A stretch of DNA of 64,000 nt, taken from positions 1-64,000 of the forward strand of contig JAMJQL010000061.1 of NCBI GenBank assembly GCA_023554245.1, written 5' to 3'. The translations under genes and the position numbers were made by a program. Below, piece after piece: positions 27,391 through 36,268 of the stretch. The first letter of the stretch is position 1; each line of letters starts with the position of its first letter. The notes beneath the pieces are model-generated. The model was not told the DNA's origin, did no database searches, and saw nothing but the letters and a program-made list of their open reading frames with translations. The stretch is from Gemmatimonadota bacterium. Lineage in GTDB: Bacteria > Gemmatimonadota > Gemmatimonadetes > Palauibacterales > Palauibacteraceae.

Positions 27391-28482
27391 TTACACCGAT
27401 GCCGCCTCGGCGCCGAACGGCTCGAAGACATCTTCGACGAAGTCGAAGACGTCGTCGAACAGGTCGAAAATCTGAGTCAGTGCGACCACTTCAGCGTTCG
27501 TCAGCGGATTCCCGCCTGCATCCGTGAACGCCGGTGCTGAAGACGTACCGCTGATCAGCACCACGGTCTCGCCGTTGTGAATCACGGTCCCGGACAGGCT
27601 GTCATCCTGACCGACCATCGCGTCGAACACCGTGACGTTACCGCCATCCGTGATGGTCATCATCACTTCGAGCCCGATCTCCGACGCGCTCAGATCGATC
27701 TCCGTCCCCGCGTCTACGACCACCCGGACTCCCTCGTCGTCCATCCGAAGGTCGTACAGGAGGTCCACCTGCATCGTCCCGGTATCGTTGTTGAGCGTGA
27801 CGGTCTGTACGAGGTCGAAGTCCAGTCGTCGCGTCCCATCGCTGATGAAGCCTGCTCCCGTGGCCGTCGCCTGGATGTTCTCGCCCAGCAGGGCATAACT
27901 GGCCGTGACCAGGTAGTCGAGTCGCGTGACACCGCCTGTCTCGGCCCGCACACCAAGGCGCGTGGCGGCCGCGTCTCCCTCGTCGGTGAGGTCCAGCAGC
28001 CCAACTTCGTTCAAGGGCGTTGCAGGCTGCTCGGTGAACGGATCGACGGCATAGAGAATGAACCGGATTCCGTTCGTCGGAGCCCCCATGCGATCGGTCA
28101 TCGCATAGCGGCCGAGCCCTTCATCCCACTCGAACGTCTTGCCGAGGAAATTGGCGGGAAAGATCGGCTCCATCGAGAACGTCGGGTCGACCAGCGACTG
28201 TGCGTCGAACGACTGCGTCGGCCTCGTGACACCGCCCGGAATGAGTTGCGGGAGCATGCCACCCTCGGCCTCGATGGCCGGGTTGACCAGTGCCAGCGAC
28301 ATCATGACATCACTGTCGCCATCCAGCCGGTCCTCCATCTCCGACACGGCCTGGGCCGTGGCGCTGGGATCGAATGGCGTTACCGGTCCGGTTGGACCGT
28401 CGTCATCGCTGCACCCGGCGATTCCGACGCCGATGAGAGCGGTAAGCAGCATGAAAGGTCGTGCGGTCGTGCGATAATGCAT
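27391..28482 (-). CDS. Secreted lipoprotein, unknown function
   Basis: 363 residues from ATG 28482, preceded by AGGGGG. Signal peptide and lipobox are FMLLTALIGVGIAGC, followed by an Asp-rich linker (SDDDGPTGP). The mature protein is acidic and beta-rich (DLTDEGDAAATRLG, VMMTITDGGNVTVFDAM) and ends in helical repeats of Phe/Asp (QIFDLFDDVFDFVEDVF). I recognise no family. It is divergent from the phosphofructokinase gene. Confidence 0.65.
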   Translation of the reverse strand: MHYRTTARPFMLLTALIGVGIAGCSDDDGPTGPVTPFDPSATAQAVSEMEDRLDGDSDVMMSLALVNPAIEAEGGMLPQLIPGGVTRPTQSFDAQSLVDPTFSMEPIFPANFLGKTFEWDEGLGRYAMTDRMGAPTNGIRFILYAVDPFTEQPATPLNEVGLLDLTDEGDAAATRLGVRAETGGVTRLDYLVTASYALLGENIQATATGAGFISDGTRRLDFDLVQTVTLNNDTGTMQVDLLYDLRMDDEGVRVVVDAGTEIDLSASEIGLEVMMTITDGGNVTVFDAMVGQDDSLSGTVIHNGETVVLISGTSSAPAFTDAGGNPLTNAEVVALTQIFDLFDDVFDFVEDVFEPFGAEAASV

Positions 28483-28820
28483 CGGAGTCCCCCTGGATTT
28501 CCGGATGTACGGCCGTGCAGCGGCACAGCTTGACTCCTGCGGACCGAGCAAGAGACATGCCCCGGACGATAATACGGATAAGTTCATTGATCGTGGTATG
28601 ATGTGACTGGCGGACTTCCTGGTCGAGCGATCACCTTCCTGATGAATCTGCATTCCGTTGCCACGAATTGCGTCACTCCCGCCAACTTGACGGGAGGACG
28701 ACACGCCGGGAACTTGCGCCGCCCGCGTTCCGGCCCGGGCGGGTCGTCACCCGACGACGTCCGGCGGCGGGCTCCCGGAGTCAGGACCCGAAACAACGAA
28801 TGCAGAAGGCAGGAGACCCT
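28483..28820. other. Divergent regulatory region before phosphofructokinase gene
   Basis: 338 bp without a gene. It holds an extended -10 on the plus strand (see separate entry), a TATTAT on the minus strand at 28569-28574 that could serve the lipoprotein gene, and a hairpin (CTCCCG 28675-28680 with CGGGAG 28690-28695) in the predicted leader of the phosphofructokinase mRNA. Confidence 0.5.
28594..28602 (+). promoter_or_regulatory. Extended -10 promoter element for phosphofructokinase
   Basis: TGGTATGAT contains the TGn extension and a 5/6 match to TATAAT. No good -35 precedes it. It predicts a leader of about 210 nt. Confidence 0.35.
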
Positions 28821-30104
28821 GTGTCACGTATAGGCATACTGGTCGGGGGCGGTCCCGCACCCGGCATCAACAGCGCAATCAGCTCGGCGGCCCTGAAGGC
28901 GATCGACGAGGGATACGAGGTCATCGGGATCTACGACGGTTTCTCGCATCTGATCGATGGACGCACCGACATGGTTCGTTCCTTGACCGCGGAGGAAGTG
29001 TCCCGGATTCACGGAACTGGCGGTTCGATCCTGCGCACCTCCCGGGCGAATCCCACCCGTTCCCCGGAGATGCTGGCGCGGGCCGTCGGCTCGCTCGATG
29101 CGCTCGGAATAACTCGGCTGGTGACCATAGGAGGCGACGATACGGCCTTCGGTGCGCGCGAAATCGCAGCGGCTGCGGAGGGCCGTATCCGGGTCGCTCA
29201 CGTTCCGAAGACGATCGACAACGACCTCCCGCTGCCCGGTGACATGCCGACCTTCGGCTTCGAGACGGCACGGGACCTCGGGTCGCGAATCGCCCAGAAC
29301 CTCATGGAGGACTCGCGCGCCACGAGCCGCTGGTTCTTCGTGACCGTGATGGGGCGGAAGGCCGGGCACCTGGCACTCGGGATCGGCAAGTCGGCGGGAG
29401 CCACGGTGACCGTCATACCCGAGGAATTCACGACCGAGCCGATCACGGTGGATCGTGTCTGCACGATTCTCGAGGGCGCGATTCTCAAGCGACGTGTCCT
29501 CGGCCGGCCGGACGGGTTGATCGTCCTGGCGGAGGGGCTCGGTGAGAAGATGGACCCCGAAGAGCTGGCCCGGATGCCCGGCGTGGAGGTCGAATACGAT
29601 TCGTACGGTCACCTGCGGCTGGCCGAGATTCCGCTCGAGACCATACTGCGCCGCGAAGTGCAGCGGAGGTTCGCGGCGCGCGGCGAGAGTGTCCCGATCA
29701 CTGACCTGCGTGTGGGTTACGAGCTCCGCTGCGCTCCTCCCGTGCCTTTCGACGTCGACTACACCCGTACCCTCGGCTACGGCGCCGCGCGATTCCTCCT
29801 CGCCGACCAGGTCAGCGATTCCCTGAAGCTGGGAGGCATCGTGACCCTCTCGCATTCGGGGCACCTGAGCGTTCGACCGTTCGAGGAGTTCCGTGATCCC
29901 GACACCGGACGCACGGCGGTGAGGCTGGTGGAGATAGACTCCGAGGACTATCGGGTTGCGAGGCAGTACATGCTCCGGCTCGAAACCCGGGACCTGGAAG
30001 ATCCGGAAATGCTCGAGAAACTGGCCCGAGAAGCCAGGATGGAACCGGGAGAATTCGTCGAGCGTTTCGCCGGCGCCGTCAACGGCTACTCGAACGGCTC
30101 CTGA
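28821..30104 (+). CDS. pfp: Pyrophosphate-dependent 6-phosphofructokinase
   Basis: 427 residues from GTG 28821, chosen because AGGAG lies 5 nt upstream; ATG 28800 would add seven residues. The PFK fold is clear: GILVGGGPAPGINS, HGTGGSILRTSR, TIGGDDTAFGA, PKTIDNDLPLPG, TVMGRKAGHLALGIG. Asp107 in the GGDDT motif (where ATP enzymes have Gly) and Lys130 in PKTIDND are the two residues that mark pyrophosphate specificity. It would phosphorylate fructose-6-phosphate reversibly. The HAD phosphatase gene follows after 2 nt. Confidence 0.88.
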   Translation: MSRIGILVGGGPAPGINSAISSAALKAIDEGYEVIGIYDGFSHLIDGRTDMVRSLTAEEVSRIHGTGGSILRTSRANPTRSPEMLARAVGSLDALGITRLVTIGGDDTAFGAREIAAAAEGRIRVAHVPKTIDNDLPLPGDMPTFGFETARDLGSRIAQNLMEDSRATSRWFFVTVMGRKAGHLALGIGKSAGATVTVIPEEFTTEPITVDRVCTILEGAILKRRVLGRPDGLIVLAEGLGEKMDPEELARMPGVEVEYDSYGHLRLAEIPLETILRREVQRRFAARGESVPITDLRVGYELRCAPPVPFDVDYTRTLGYGAARFLLADQVSDSLKLGGIVTLSHSGHLSVRPFEEFRDPDTGRTAVRLVEIDSEDYRVARQYMLRLETRDLEDPEMLEKLAREARMEPGEFVERFAGAVNGYSNGS

Positions 30105-30106
30105 TC

Positions 30107-30781
30107 ATGTCCCGGCCCGCGGGGAGGACACGATTCGACACCGTCGTGTTCGATCTGGACGGGACGTTGATCGACAGCGAGGATCTGATTCTCGCATCGT
30201 TCCGGCACACGATGCGCACTCACCTGGGCGAAGCGCCGCCTGACGAGTCGTGGCGCAGAACGATCGGTCAGCCGCTCGCGGTTCAGGTCCGTGACTTCGC
30301 CCGCAGTGACGCGGAAGCCGACGCGATGATCCGGACCTACACGGATCACAACCTTTCGGAGCACGACCGGCTGGTGCGTCCGTTCGAGGGAATCCGGGAT
30401 GCGCTCGAGGAACTCCGCCGGCGCGGCCGAACGCTGGCGATCGCGACCAGCAAGCGCCGCGTGGCCACGCAGATGGGGCTTGCGGCCTGCGGGCTTCCTG
30501 AAGACTGGTTCGCTTCGATCGTCACTGCCGACGACGTGACTCGCTACAAGCCCGATCCCGAGCCGGTTCTGCGGGCCCTGTCAGAGTCGGGAGAGGATCA
30601 GGCCGACCGGGCCGCGTACGTGGGAGACAGCGTACACGACATGCGATCGGGCCGTGCGGCGGGAGTGTGCACGGCGGCTGTCCTCTGGGGCCCGAACGAT
30701 CGTGCGGTCCTGTCCCCCGAGTCGCCCGATCTGTGGATCGAACGACCGGGGGAGATTCCGGAGCGGCTGGGCGCGGACTGA
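30107..30781 (+). CDS. HAD-family hydrolase (phosphoglycolate phosphatase/PpaX-like)
   Basis: 224 residues. HAD motifs I-IV are present: FDLDGTLIDSED, the Thr/Ser of AIATSKRR, Lys in RYKPDPEPV, and AYVGDSVHDMRSG. A helical cap lies between motifs I and II, as in phosphoglycolate phosphatases and pyrophosphatase PpaX. The tight link to the pyrophosphate-dependent phosphofructokinase would suit a phosphosugar or pyrophosphate role, but this is speculative. It ends 27 nt from the convergent lon gene. Confidence 0.87.
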   Translation: MSRPAGRTRFDTVVFDLDGTLIDSEDLILASFRHTMRTHLGEAPPDESWRRTIGQPLAVQVRDFARSDAEADAMIRTYTDHNLSEHDRLVRPFEGIRDALEELRRRGRTLAIATSKRRVATQMGLAACGLPEDWFASIVTADDVTRYKPDPEPVLRALSESGEDQADRAAYVGDSVHDMRSGRAAGVCTAAVLWGPNDRAVLSPESPDLWIERPGEIPERLGAD

Positions 30782-30808
30782 CGGACGGACGTCGCTTCGT
30801 CGACTCCC

Positions 30809-33433
30809 TTACGCGCCGCCGGCTTCACCGCTCCCGCCGGACGGCGCCTCTGCCGGCTGGCCCTCTGTCGGAAGCAGGGCGACTTCCATGGCATCGTCGA
30901 GGGTCTCTGCGAGGTGGAAGTCGAGTGTCTCGCGCGTCTCCTGTGGAAGATCGTCCAGGTCTCCCTCGTTGTCCTTCGGCAGAATGATGTGCTGGATGCC
31001 CGCCCGCTGGGCCCCGAGCACCTTCTCTTTCACGCCGCCGATCGCCAGGACTCGCCCGGATAGCGTCAACTCTCCGGTCATGGCGACATCCGCCCGTACC
31101 GGACGCTCGCTCAGGGCCGAGATCATCGCGATCGACATGGCGATTCCCGCCGAAGGGCCTTCCTTCGGTACGGCGCCCGCGGGCACGTGTATGTGAATCT
31201 CGTGATCCTTGAGCTTCTCCTCAGGGATGCCCAGCGCATCGGCGTGAGTGCGGGCATAGGTCAGGCCCGCACGGGCGCTTTCCTTCATCACGTCACCCAA
31301 CTGGCCGGTCAGCACCAGTCCGTCGCGCCCGGGCATGACGCTGCACTCTACGAGCATGATGTCGCCGCCGAACGGGGTGTAGTACATGCCGGTAGCGACG
31401 CCGACGGTGTCCTCCTCGAGCTTCTTCGCCGGGTGGACCTTCGGCTGGCCGATGAGATCCCGCAGTTCATCCGCTCCCACACTTACCGTTTCGGCCTCGC
31501 CCGAAGCGATACGCCTGGCGCTCTTTCTAGCGATCGAGCCGAGCTCCCGCTCGAGGTTTCGAACCCCGGCTTCTCGCGTGTAGCTGGAGATGATCTCCCG
31601 TATGGCCTCGTCCTCCACGACCAGCTGGTCGTCTCGGAGCCCGTTCAGCTCTTCCTGACGCGGCAGCAGGTACCGCTTGGCGATCTCCAGCTTCTCGTTC
31701 TCTGTGTAGCCGGCGAACTCGATCGCTTCCATCCGGTCCTTGAGCGGACCGGGGATCTGGTGCGGGAAATTCGCCGTCGCGATGAACATCACGTCCGAGA
31801 GATCGAACGGGATCCCCAGGTAGTGGTCCACGAACGCCTCGTTCTGAGCCGGGTCGAGCACCTCCATCAGCGCTGCCGAAGGATCGCCCTGAAAGGAGAC
31901 CCCGAGCTTGTCGACCTCGTCCAGGAGGAATACCGGGTTCTTGCTGCCCGCGCGCTTGAGTCCCTCGATGATCCGTCCCGGCAGAGCGCCCACGTAGGTC
32001 CGCCTGTGGCCGCGGATGTCTGCTTCGTCTCGTGCCCCTCCCAGGGAAACTCGCACGTACTTGCGGCCCATCGCATCGGCGATCGACTTGGCGATCGAAG
32101 TCTTGCCGACTCCGGGCGGACCTACGAACAGAATCGTCGAACCCGTCCGATCGTCGGGTTGGCCTTTCAGCGCAGCCTCGACCGTGTCACCGTCACCGGT
32201 GGATTCACCCTCTTCCGACTCAGGCTCGCTCCCGCTGCTGTCGGCGGCCGCTTCACGCTCGGCCGCCCGGTCGCTCTGGAGCTTGCGCACCGCCAGGAAG
32301 TCCAGGACGCGATCCTTGACGTCCTTCAGTCCGTAGTGATCCCGCTCCAGGATCTCTTCGGCGAGCTCCAGGTCGAAGCGATCGTCGGTGGTCTCGTCCC
32401 AGGGAAGGTCGGCCACGGTCTCCAGGAACGTCCTGATGACCTGCGATTCCGCCGCCTCTCGAGGGATCCGCTCCAGTCGACGCAGCTCGCGGTCCACCTC
32501 GGCGCGGGCTTCTTCCGGCAAGTCGAGAGCGTCCAGCCGTTCCTTCAGCTCTTCGATGTCCTCCGAGTCGGCATCATCGCCCAGCTCCGACTGGATCGCC
32601 TTCATCTGTTCCCGCAGAAAGATCTCCCGCTGACGCTCGCCCAGCTCCTCCTGGACCTTGCTGCGGATCTGCGCCTGCGCCTCGAGCAGGCCGATCTGTC
32701 GCTGCAGGTGAAGCAGGAGCTTCCTGAGCCGTTCCTCGACCGACAAGGTCTCGAGCAGTTCCTGCTTCTCCTCCGCCTCGAGCTCCGTGTAGAAAGCAAT
32801 GAGGTCGGTCATCTCCCCGGGGTTGGTCACGCTGCCGAGGAGGTGGTCCACGATCTCCTTGGGCACGCCACGAAGGCGGCTCAGCTGAGCCGCACGCTCC
32901 TGGACCTCCTTGTAGAGCGCGGCGAAGGCGGCGTCCTCGGCATCGATCGGCTGAAGCGGGTCGAGCCTGCGTACCACGGCCTCCAGGTATCCGTCCTTCT
33001 CGTCGATCTCGAGCATCGATCCCCGTCCGACGCCCTGGACGACCAGCTGGATGCCTCCGGGCACCTTCTGGACCTGCGCGATCCGGACGATGGTTCCCAC
33101 CCGGTGCAACGACTCGGGGGTCGGCTCTTCAATCGCGGCGTCCTTTTGAGCAACGGCGAACAGCAGCCGATCCCCATCCATCGCACTATCGATCGCGGCC
33201 ACGGTCTTGTCCCGCCCGGCGGCGATCGGCGCCGCCACAGAGGGGAAAACCACGGTTCCACGGAGCGGGAGGACCGGAAGCCGAAGTCGGCCCGGAAGCT
33301 CCTCTCCATCGCCGTTCTGGGGATGCTCTTCGTCCTCGGGGTCCCAGGCGATTTCCACGTCGTCGGATTCGACGAGAACATGCTTGCCTTGCTGGAGGTA
33401 CAGGACCGGGGAAGTATTATATCGGTCGATCAT
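30809..33433 (-). CDS. lon: ATP-dependent protease La (Lon)
   Basis: 874 residues from ATG 33433; upstream frame is not Lon-like. The N-terminal LON substrate domain starts near residue 50 (LRLPVLPLRGTVVFPS). A coiled region follows, then the AAA+ module with Walker A FVGPPGVGKTSIAK near residue 436 and the sensor region. Protease motifs: PKEGPSAGIAM with catalytic Ser near 760, and GGVKEKVLGAQRAG with Lys near 800. An acidic low-complexity insertion (AADSSGSEPESEEGESTGDG) sits just before the AAA+ domain and is unusual. It degrades damaged and regulatory proteins in the cytosol. Confidence 0.95.
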   Translation of the reverse strand: MIDRYNTSPVLYLQQGKHVLVESDDVEIAWDPEDEEHPQNGDGEELPGRLRLPVLPLRGTVVFPSVAAPIAAGRDKTVAAIDSAMDGDRLLFAVAQKDAAIEEPTPESLHRVGTIVRIAQVQKVPGGIQLVVQGVGRGSMLEIDEKDGYLEAVVRRLDPLQPIDAEDAAFAALYKEVQERAAQLSRLRGVPKEIVDHLLGSVTNPGEMTDLIAFYTELEAEEKQELLETLSVEERLRKLLLHLQRQIGLLEAQAQIRSKVQEELGERQREIFLREQMKAIQSELGDDADSEDIEELKERLDALDLPEEARAEVDRELRRLERIPREAAESQVIRTFLETVADLPWDETTDDRFDLELAEEILERDHYGLKDVKDRVLDFLAVRKLQSDRAAEREAAADSSGSEPESEEGESTGDGDTVEAALKGQPDDRTGSTILFVGPPGVGKTSIAKSIADAMGRKYVRVSLGGARDEADIRGHRRTYVGALPGRIIEGLKRAGSKNPVFLLDEVDKLGVSFQGDPSAALMEVLDPAQNEAFVDHYLGIPFDLSDVMFIATANFPHQIPGPLKDRMEAIEFAGYTENEKLEIAKRYLLPRQEELNGLRDDQLVVEDEAIREIISSYTREAGVRNLERELGSIARKSARRIASGEAETVSVGADELRDLIGQPKVHPAKKLEEDTVGVATGMYYTPFGGDIMLVECSVMPGRDGLVLTGQLGDVMKESARAGLTYARTHADALGIPEEKLKDHEIHIHVPAGAVPKEGPSAGIAMSIAMISALSERPVRADVAMTGELTLSGRVLAIGGVKEKVLGAQRAGIQHIILPKDNEGDLDDLPQETRETLDFHLAETLDDAMEVALLPTEGQPAEAPSGGSGEAGGA

Positions 33434-33626
33434 GTTCGATTCCGTTCTCTTCTCGAGTCTGGGGACCGGCAGTCCGGTCGGCTCGCAGCCACGCTCCACC
33501 GAGGGAACGTCGCCCGTGCGTAGTTCAGGACCTAGCTGCACGTGCAGGATACAGGCCGCCCTCGACGGCTCTGACGGCCGGTTTTCACGCCGTTCTGGCA
33601 CGTTTCGCGAGGGCGCCGCCGCGTCT

Positions 33627-34913
33627 GTGCGCCGTATCGGCAGACGGATCGCGATATCGACCTCGATCGCCGGATTCGCGCTGGTGGCCGGCTGTTTCCC
33701 TTCTCCCGTGGATACCGCTCCGACCGTCGCGAGTTCTGATTCCTTCGTCCGGGCTCCCTACGTCCAGAACGTCTCTCAGGATGCTGGTACGATCGTCTGG
33801 ATGACGGGCGAAGGCTCGCGAGACTCATTCAGGTACCGCACCGTAGATTCTACCGGCGAGGGAGCGCAGTCGAGGGGCGATTCGATCCGATGGCGATCAG
33901 TTGCGATCGAAGACCGCGGACGTGGAGTTCGTGCAGCACGGGTAGCGGGGCTGCCCGCCGGGGCGGCAATCGAGTACGAGGTTCTGACGGAGGGAATCTC
34001 GTCGGGGATCCACTCGTTCCGAACCGCCCCAATTCCAGGTCCTGCCGGATCGGTTCGCGTCCTGCTGTTCGGCGACTCGGGCTGGGGATCCGAAGGGCAG
34101 ATCGAACTCGCCGGACGGATGGAGCGATTGGAGTCGGACCTTTCGATCCACGTAGGCGACATCGCCTACAACGACGGATCGGAGACTGACTTCACCGAGC
34201 GTCACTTTCGGGTGTATCGACGCATGCTCGCCGGCCAGCCGTTCTTCCCGTCGGTCGGCAATCACGACGTGCGCGCCGACGCGGGGGCTTCCTACGACCG
34301 GGCATTCGACTGGCCCGGCCGGGATGCCGGACGGCGATACTACGCATTCCGCTGGGGAACCGTGCTGTTCCTGGCGCTCGATACCAGCAGTAAGACGGCG
34401 GATGTAGAAGGGCTCTGGGCCGGAACCGGCCCGCAATTCGACTGGCTGGAAGGACAGCTGCGGGCGGCGAGCGTGGACTCGACCGTGGAATGGACCATCG
34501 TATTCGGGCACCACCCGCCATACAGTCACGCGGTGGGAATCAGCGGACATGGCCAGAACCGGGATCTCCGACGGAATCTGACCCCGCTCTTCGATCGCTA
34601 CGGGGTCGATCTCGTGGCGTCGGGCCACGATCATCACTACGAGAGGCTTCGCCCGGTGCGTGAGGGAAGGCCGGTTCCGGACGGGTGCGGGCCGGTTTAC
34701 ATCGTCCAGGGAGCGGGAGGCGCCTCACGGTATGCCCGTCACGTGGACAGCTCTCAATTCACGGCCTTCGCGTCACGCGCCTACTCGTTCACGGAGTTGA
34801 CCGTCGAGGGAGACAGGTTGCGTGGACGGACGATCGGGACGGATGGCGACGTGATCGACCAGTTCCTGATCCGGCCCTACGCGGGACCGGATACCTCCGG
34901 TTGCGGCGACTGA
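33627..34913 (+). CDS. Purple-acid-phosphatase-like secreted metallophosphatase (lipoprotein)
   Basis: 428 residues from GTG 33627 (VRRIGRRIAISTS); the longer upstream frame overlaps the lon promoter. Signal and lipobox are SIAGFALVAGC. Residues about 45-140 form a purple-acid-phosphatase N-terminal beta-sandwich (RAPYVQNVSQDAGTIVWMT). The catalytic domain has all metal motifs: FGDSGWG, HVGDIAYNDG, SVGNHD, VFGHHPPYS and SGHDHHYER. It should dephosphorylate something outside the cytoplasm. Its 3' end overlaps the start of an outer-membrane barrel gene, which in turn overlaps a kinase-like lipoprotein gene. Confidence 0.88.
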   Translation: MRRIGRRIAISTSIAGFALVAGCFPSPVDTAPTVASSDSFVRAPYVQNVSQDAGTIVWMTGEGSRDSFRYRTVDSTGEGAQSRGDSIRWRSVAIEDRGRGVRAARVAGLPAGAAIEYEVLTEGISSGIHSFRTAPIPGPAGSVRVLLFGDSGWGSEGQIELAGRMERLESDLSIHVGDIAYNDGSETDFTERHFRVYRRMLAGQPFFPSVGNHDVRADAGASYDRAFDWPGRDAGRRYYAFRWGTVLFLALDTSSKTADVEGLWAGTGPQFDWLEGQLRAASVDSTVEWTIVFGHHPPYSHAVGISGHGQNRDLRRNLTPLFDRYGVDLVASGHDHHYERLRPVREGRPVPDGCGPVYIVQGAGGASRYARHVDSSQFTAFASRAYSFTELTVEGDRLRGRTIGTDGDVIDQFLIRPYAGPDTSGCGD

Positions 34914-36268
34914 CACCCGGTCGGGCGAGCGTCCCGATCCGGACGACGAGGCACGCGCGCGCCCTGCTCGCGTCAGGACTGGTCGCGCTCATGGTCCATC
35001 CCGCGGGAGCCGCCGCGCAGGAGTCAGAGTCGCCCGCGAATCCGCAGAGTCAGGATCCCGTCGCCGCGGTGGATTCCATCCGGGCCTCGTATGATCGTCC
35101 GGCAGCCGAGCCGCCGACGGACTGGGTGGACGTCGTGGAGTTCCCTCTCAAGGTGGTGGCCTTTCCCTTCAAGCTCGTGCTGGTGGACTTGCCCGGATGG
35201 ATCGCCGGTCAGGTCCTGGTTCCGCGCGCACCGAGCGGGTTCGTGCGGGCCTACCGATCGATGCTGAACTGGGGATTCCGCCCGACGATCCGAGCCTCGA
35301 TCGGTCCACGAAGCGCAGCCGCGATCGAAGGGCAACTGTTTCGCTACGATCCCCTCTACGTCCACTCCGCCCTCTCCCGCCGCGGTTCGCAGAGACACAG
35401 GGTCGGAGTTCTGGTCGCGGATCCGCGCCACTCGTTCGTGGCCGAGGCGCGGTGGCAGCGGGATGCGCAGCTCACCTTCTACGGCATCGGACCGGACAGC
35501 GACCCGGATCGTGGCCTCTACAGCCGCGACTACTGGGACCTGCGAGCCCGGGGCACGACCCGGCTGAGCAGGCGCACAGGCCTCGACCTCGGGCTCGGAT
35601 TCGAGAGCAACAAGATCGATGAGCCGGTGTGGTCGGACGACGAATCGATCTGGGACGAGTTCGACACTTCCGACCTGTACGGCGCGAACGATGACACCCG
35701 CTACTTGCGCATCGACGGGGGTGTCACGCTCGACCTCACCGGGCGCCGGGAGTTTCAGGACACGGGCGCCTGGCTGCGTCTCCAGGGGGCCGCGTGGCGC
35801 GGAGTCGCCGACACTCCCTCCGACTTTCACGCGATAACGGCGATCGCGCAGGGATACCTGCCGATCAACCGCCGCCAGCAGCTCGCCCTTCGGGGGGTAA
35901 CGCGGATTGCCCGTTCCGACTCGGACGAGATGGTTCCTTTCTTCCACCTGAGCCAGCTCGGGGGCAGCCGAACCGCGATCGGTTATTCGACCTCCCGGTT
36001 CACCGACAACGACATGCTCTCGCTCGTCGCCGAGTGGAGGTACGAAGTCTGGCGGGACATCCACGACATCGTCCGCTCGGAGTTCTTTCTCTACTTCGGA
36101 GAAGGAACGGTCCAGCGGCGCCTGGGCGAAGTATCATCCGGTGACTGGCAGGCGTCTTACGGAATCGGCGCGCGGATGGTGATGAAGGAGCGTCTGCTCG
36201 GCGTAGCCTTTCTCGGGTTCAGCGACGAGGACGTTCAGGTGGGGATTCGCGGAGACTGGCCCCTGTGA
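34901..36268 (+). CDS. BamA/TamA-like outer-membrane beta-barrel protein
   Basis: 455 residues from TTG 34901, the only start giving a full signal peptide (ARALLASGLVALMVHPAGAAAQ). A short periplasmic part (VEFPLKVVAFPFKLVLVDLP) precedes a barrel: strand-like segments, QLGGSRTAIGYSTSRFTD corresponding to the conserved barrel region of the D15/surface-antigen family, and C-terminal GIRGDWPL. No POTRA repeats are evident, so this is a short member. It overlaps the phosphatase gene by 13 nt and the kinase-like gene by 4 nt, which points to joint production of all three. Confidence 0.75.
   Translation: MRRLTPGRASVPIRTTRHARALLASGLVALMVHPAGAAAQESESPANPQSQDPVAAVDSIRASYDRPAAEPPTDWVDVVEFPLKVVAFPFKLVLVDLPGWIAGQVLVPRAPSGFVRAYRSMLNWGFRPTIRASIGPRSAAAIEGQLFRYDPLYVHSALSRRGSQRHRVGVLVADPRHSFVAEARWQRDAQLTFYGIGPDSDPDRGLYSRDYWDLRARGTTRLSRRTGLDLGLGFESNKIDEPVWSDDESIWDEFDTSDLYGANDDTRYLRIDGGVTLDLTGRREFQDTGAWLRLQGAAWRGVADTPSDFHAITAIAQGYLPINRRQQLALRGVTRIARSDSDEMVPFFHLSQLGGSRTAIGYSTSRFTDNDMLSLVAEWRYEVWRDIHDIVRSEFFLYFGEGTVQRRLGEVSSGDWQASYGIGARMVMKERLLGVAFLGFSDEDVQVGIRGDWPL

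Noticed and set aside
27577-28533. Open frame opposite the 27.4-28.5 kb lipoprotein
   Set aside because: The minus-strand frame has a signal peptide and a good ribosome-binding site; the plus-strand one has neither.
31187-33523. Long open frame opposite lon
   Set aside because: Antisense to conserved Lon codons; no signal, no family, no ribosome-binding site.
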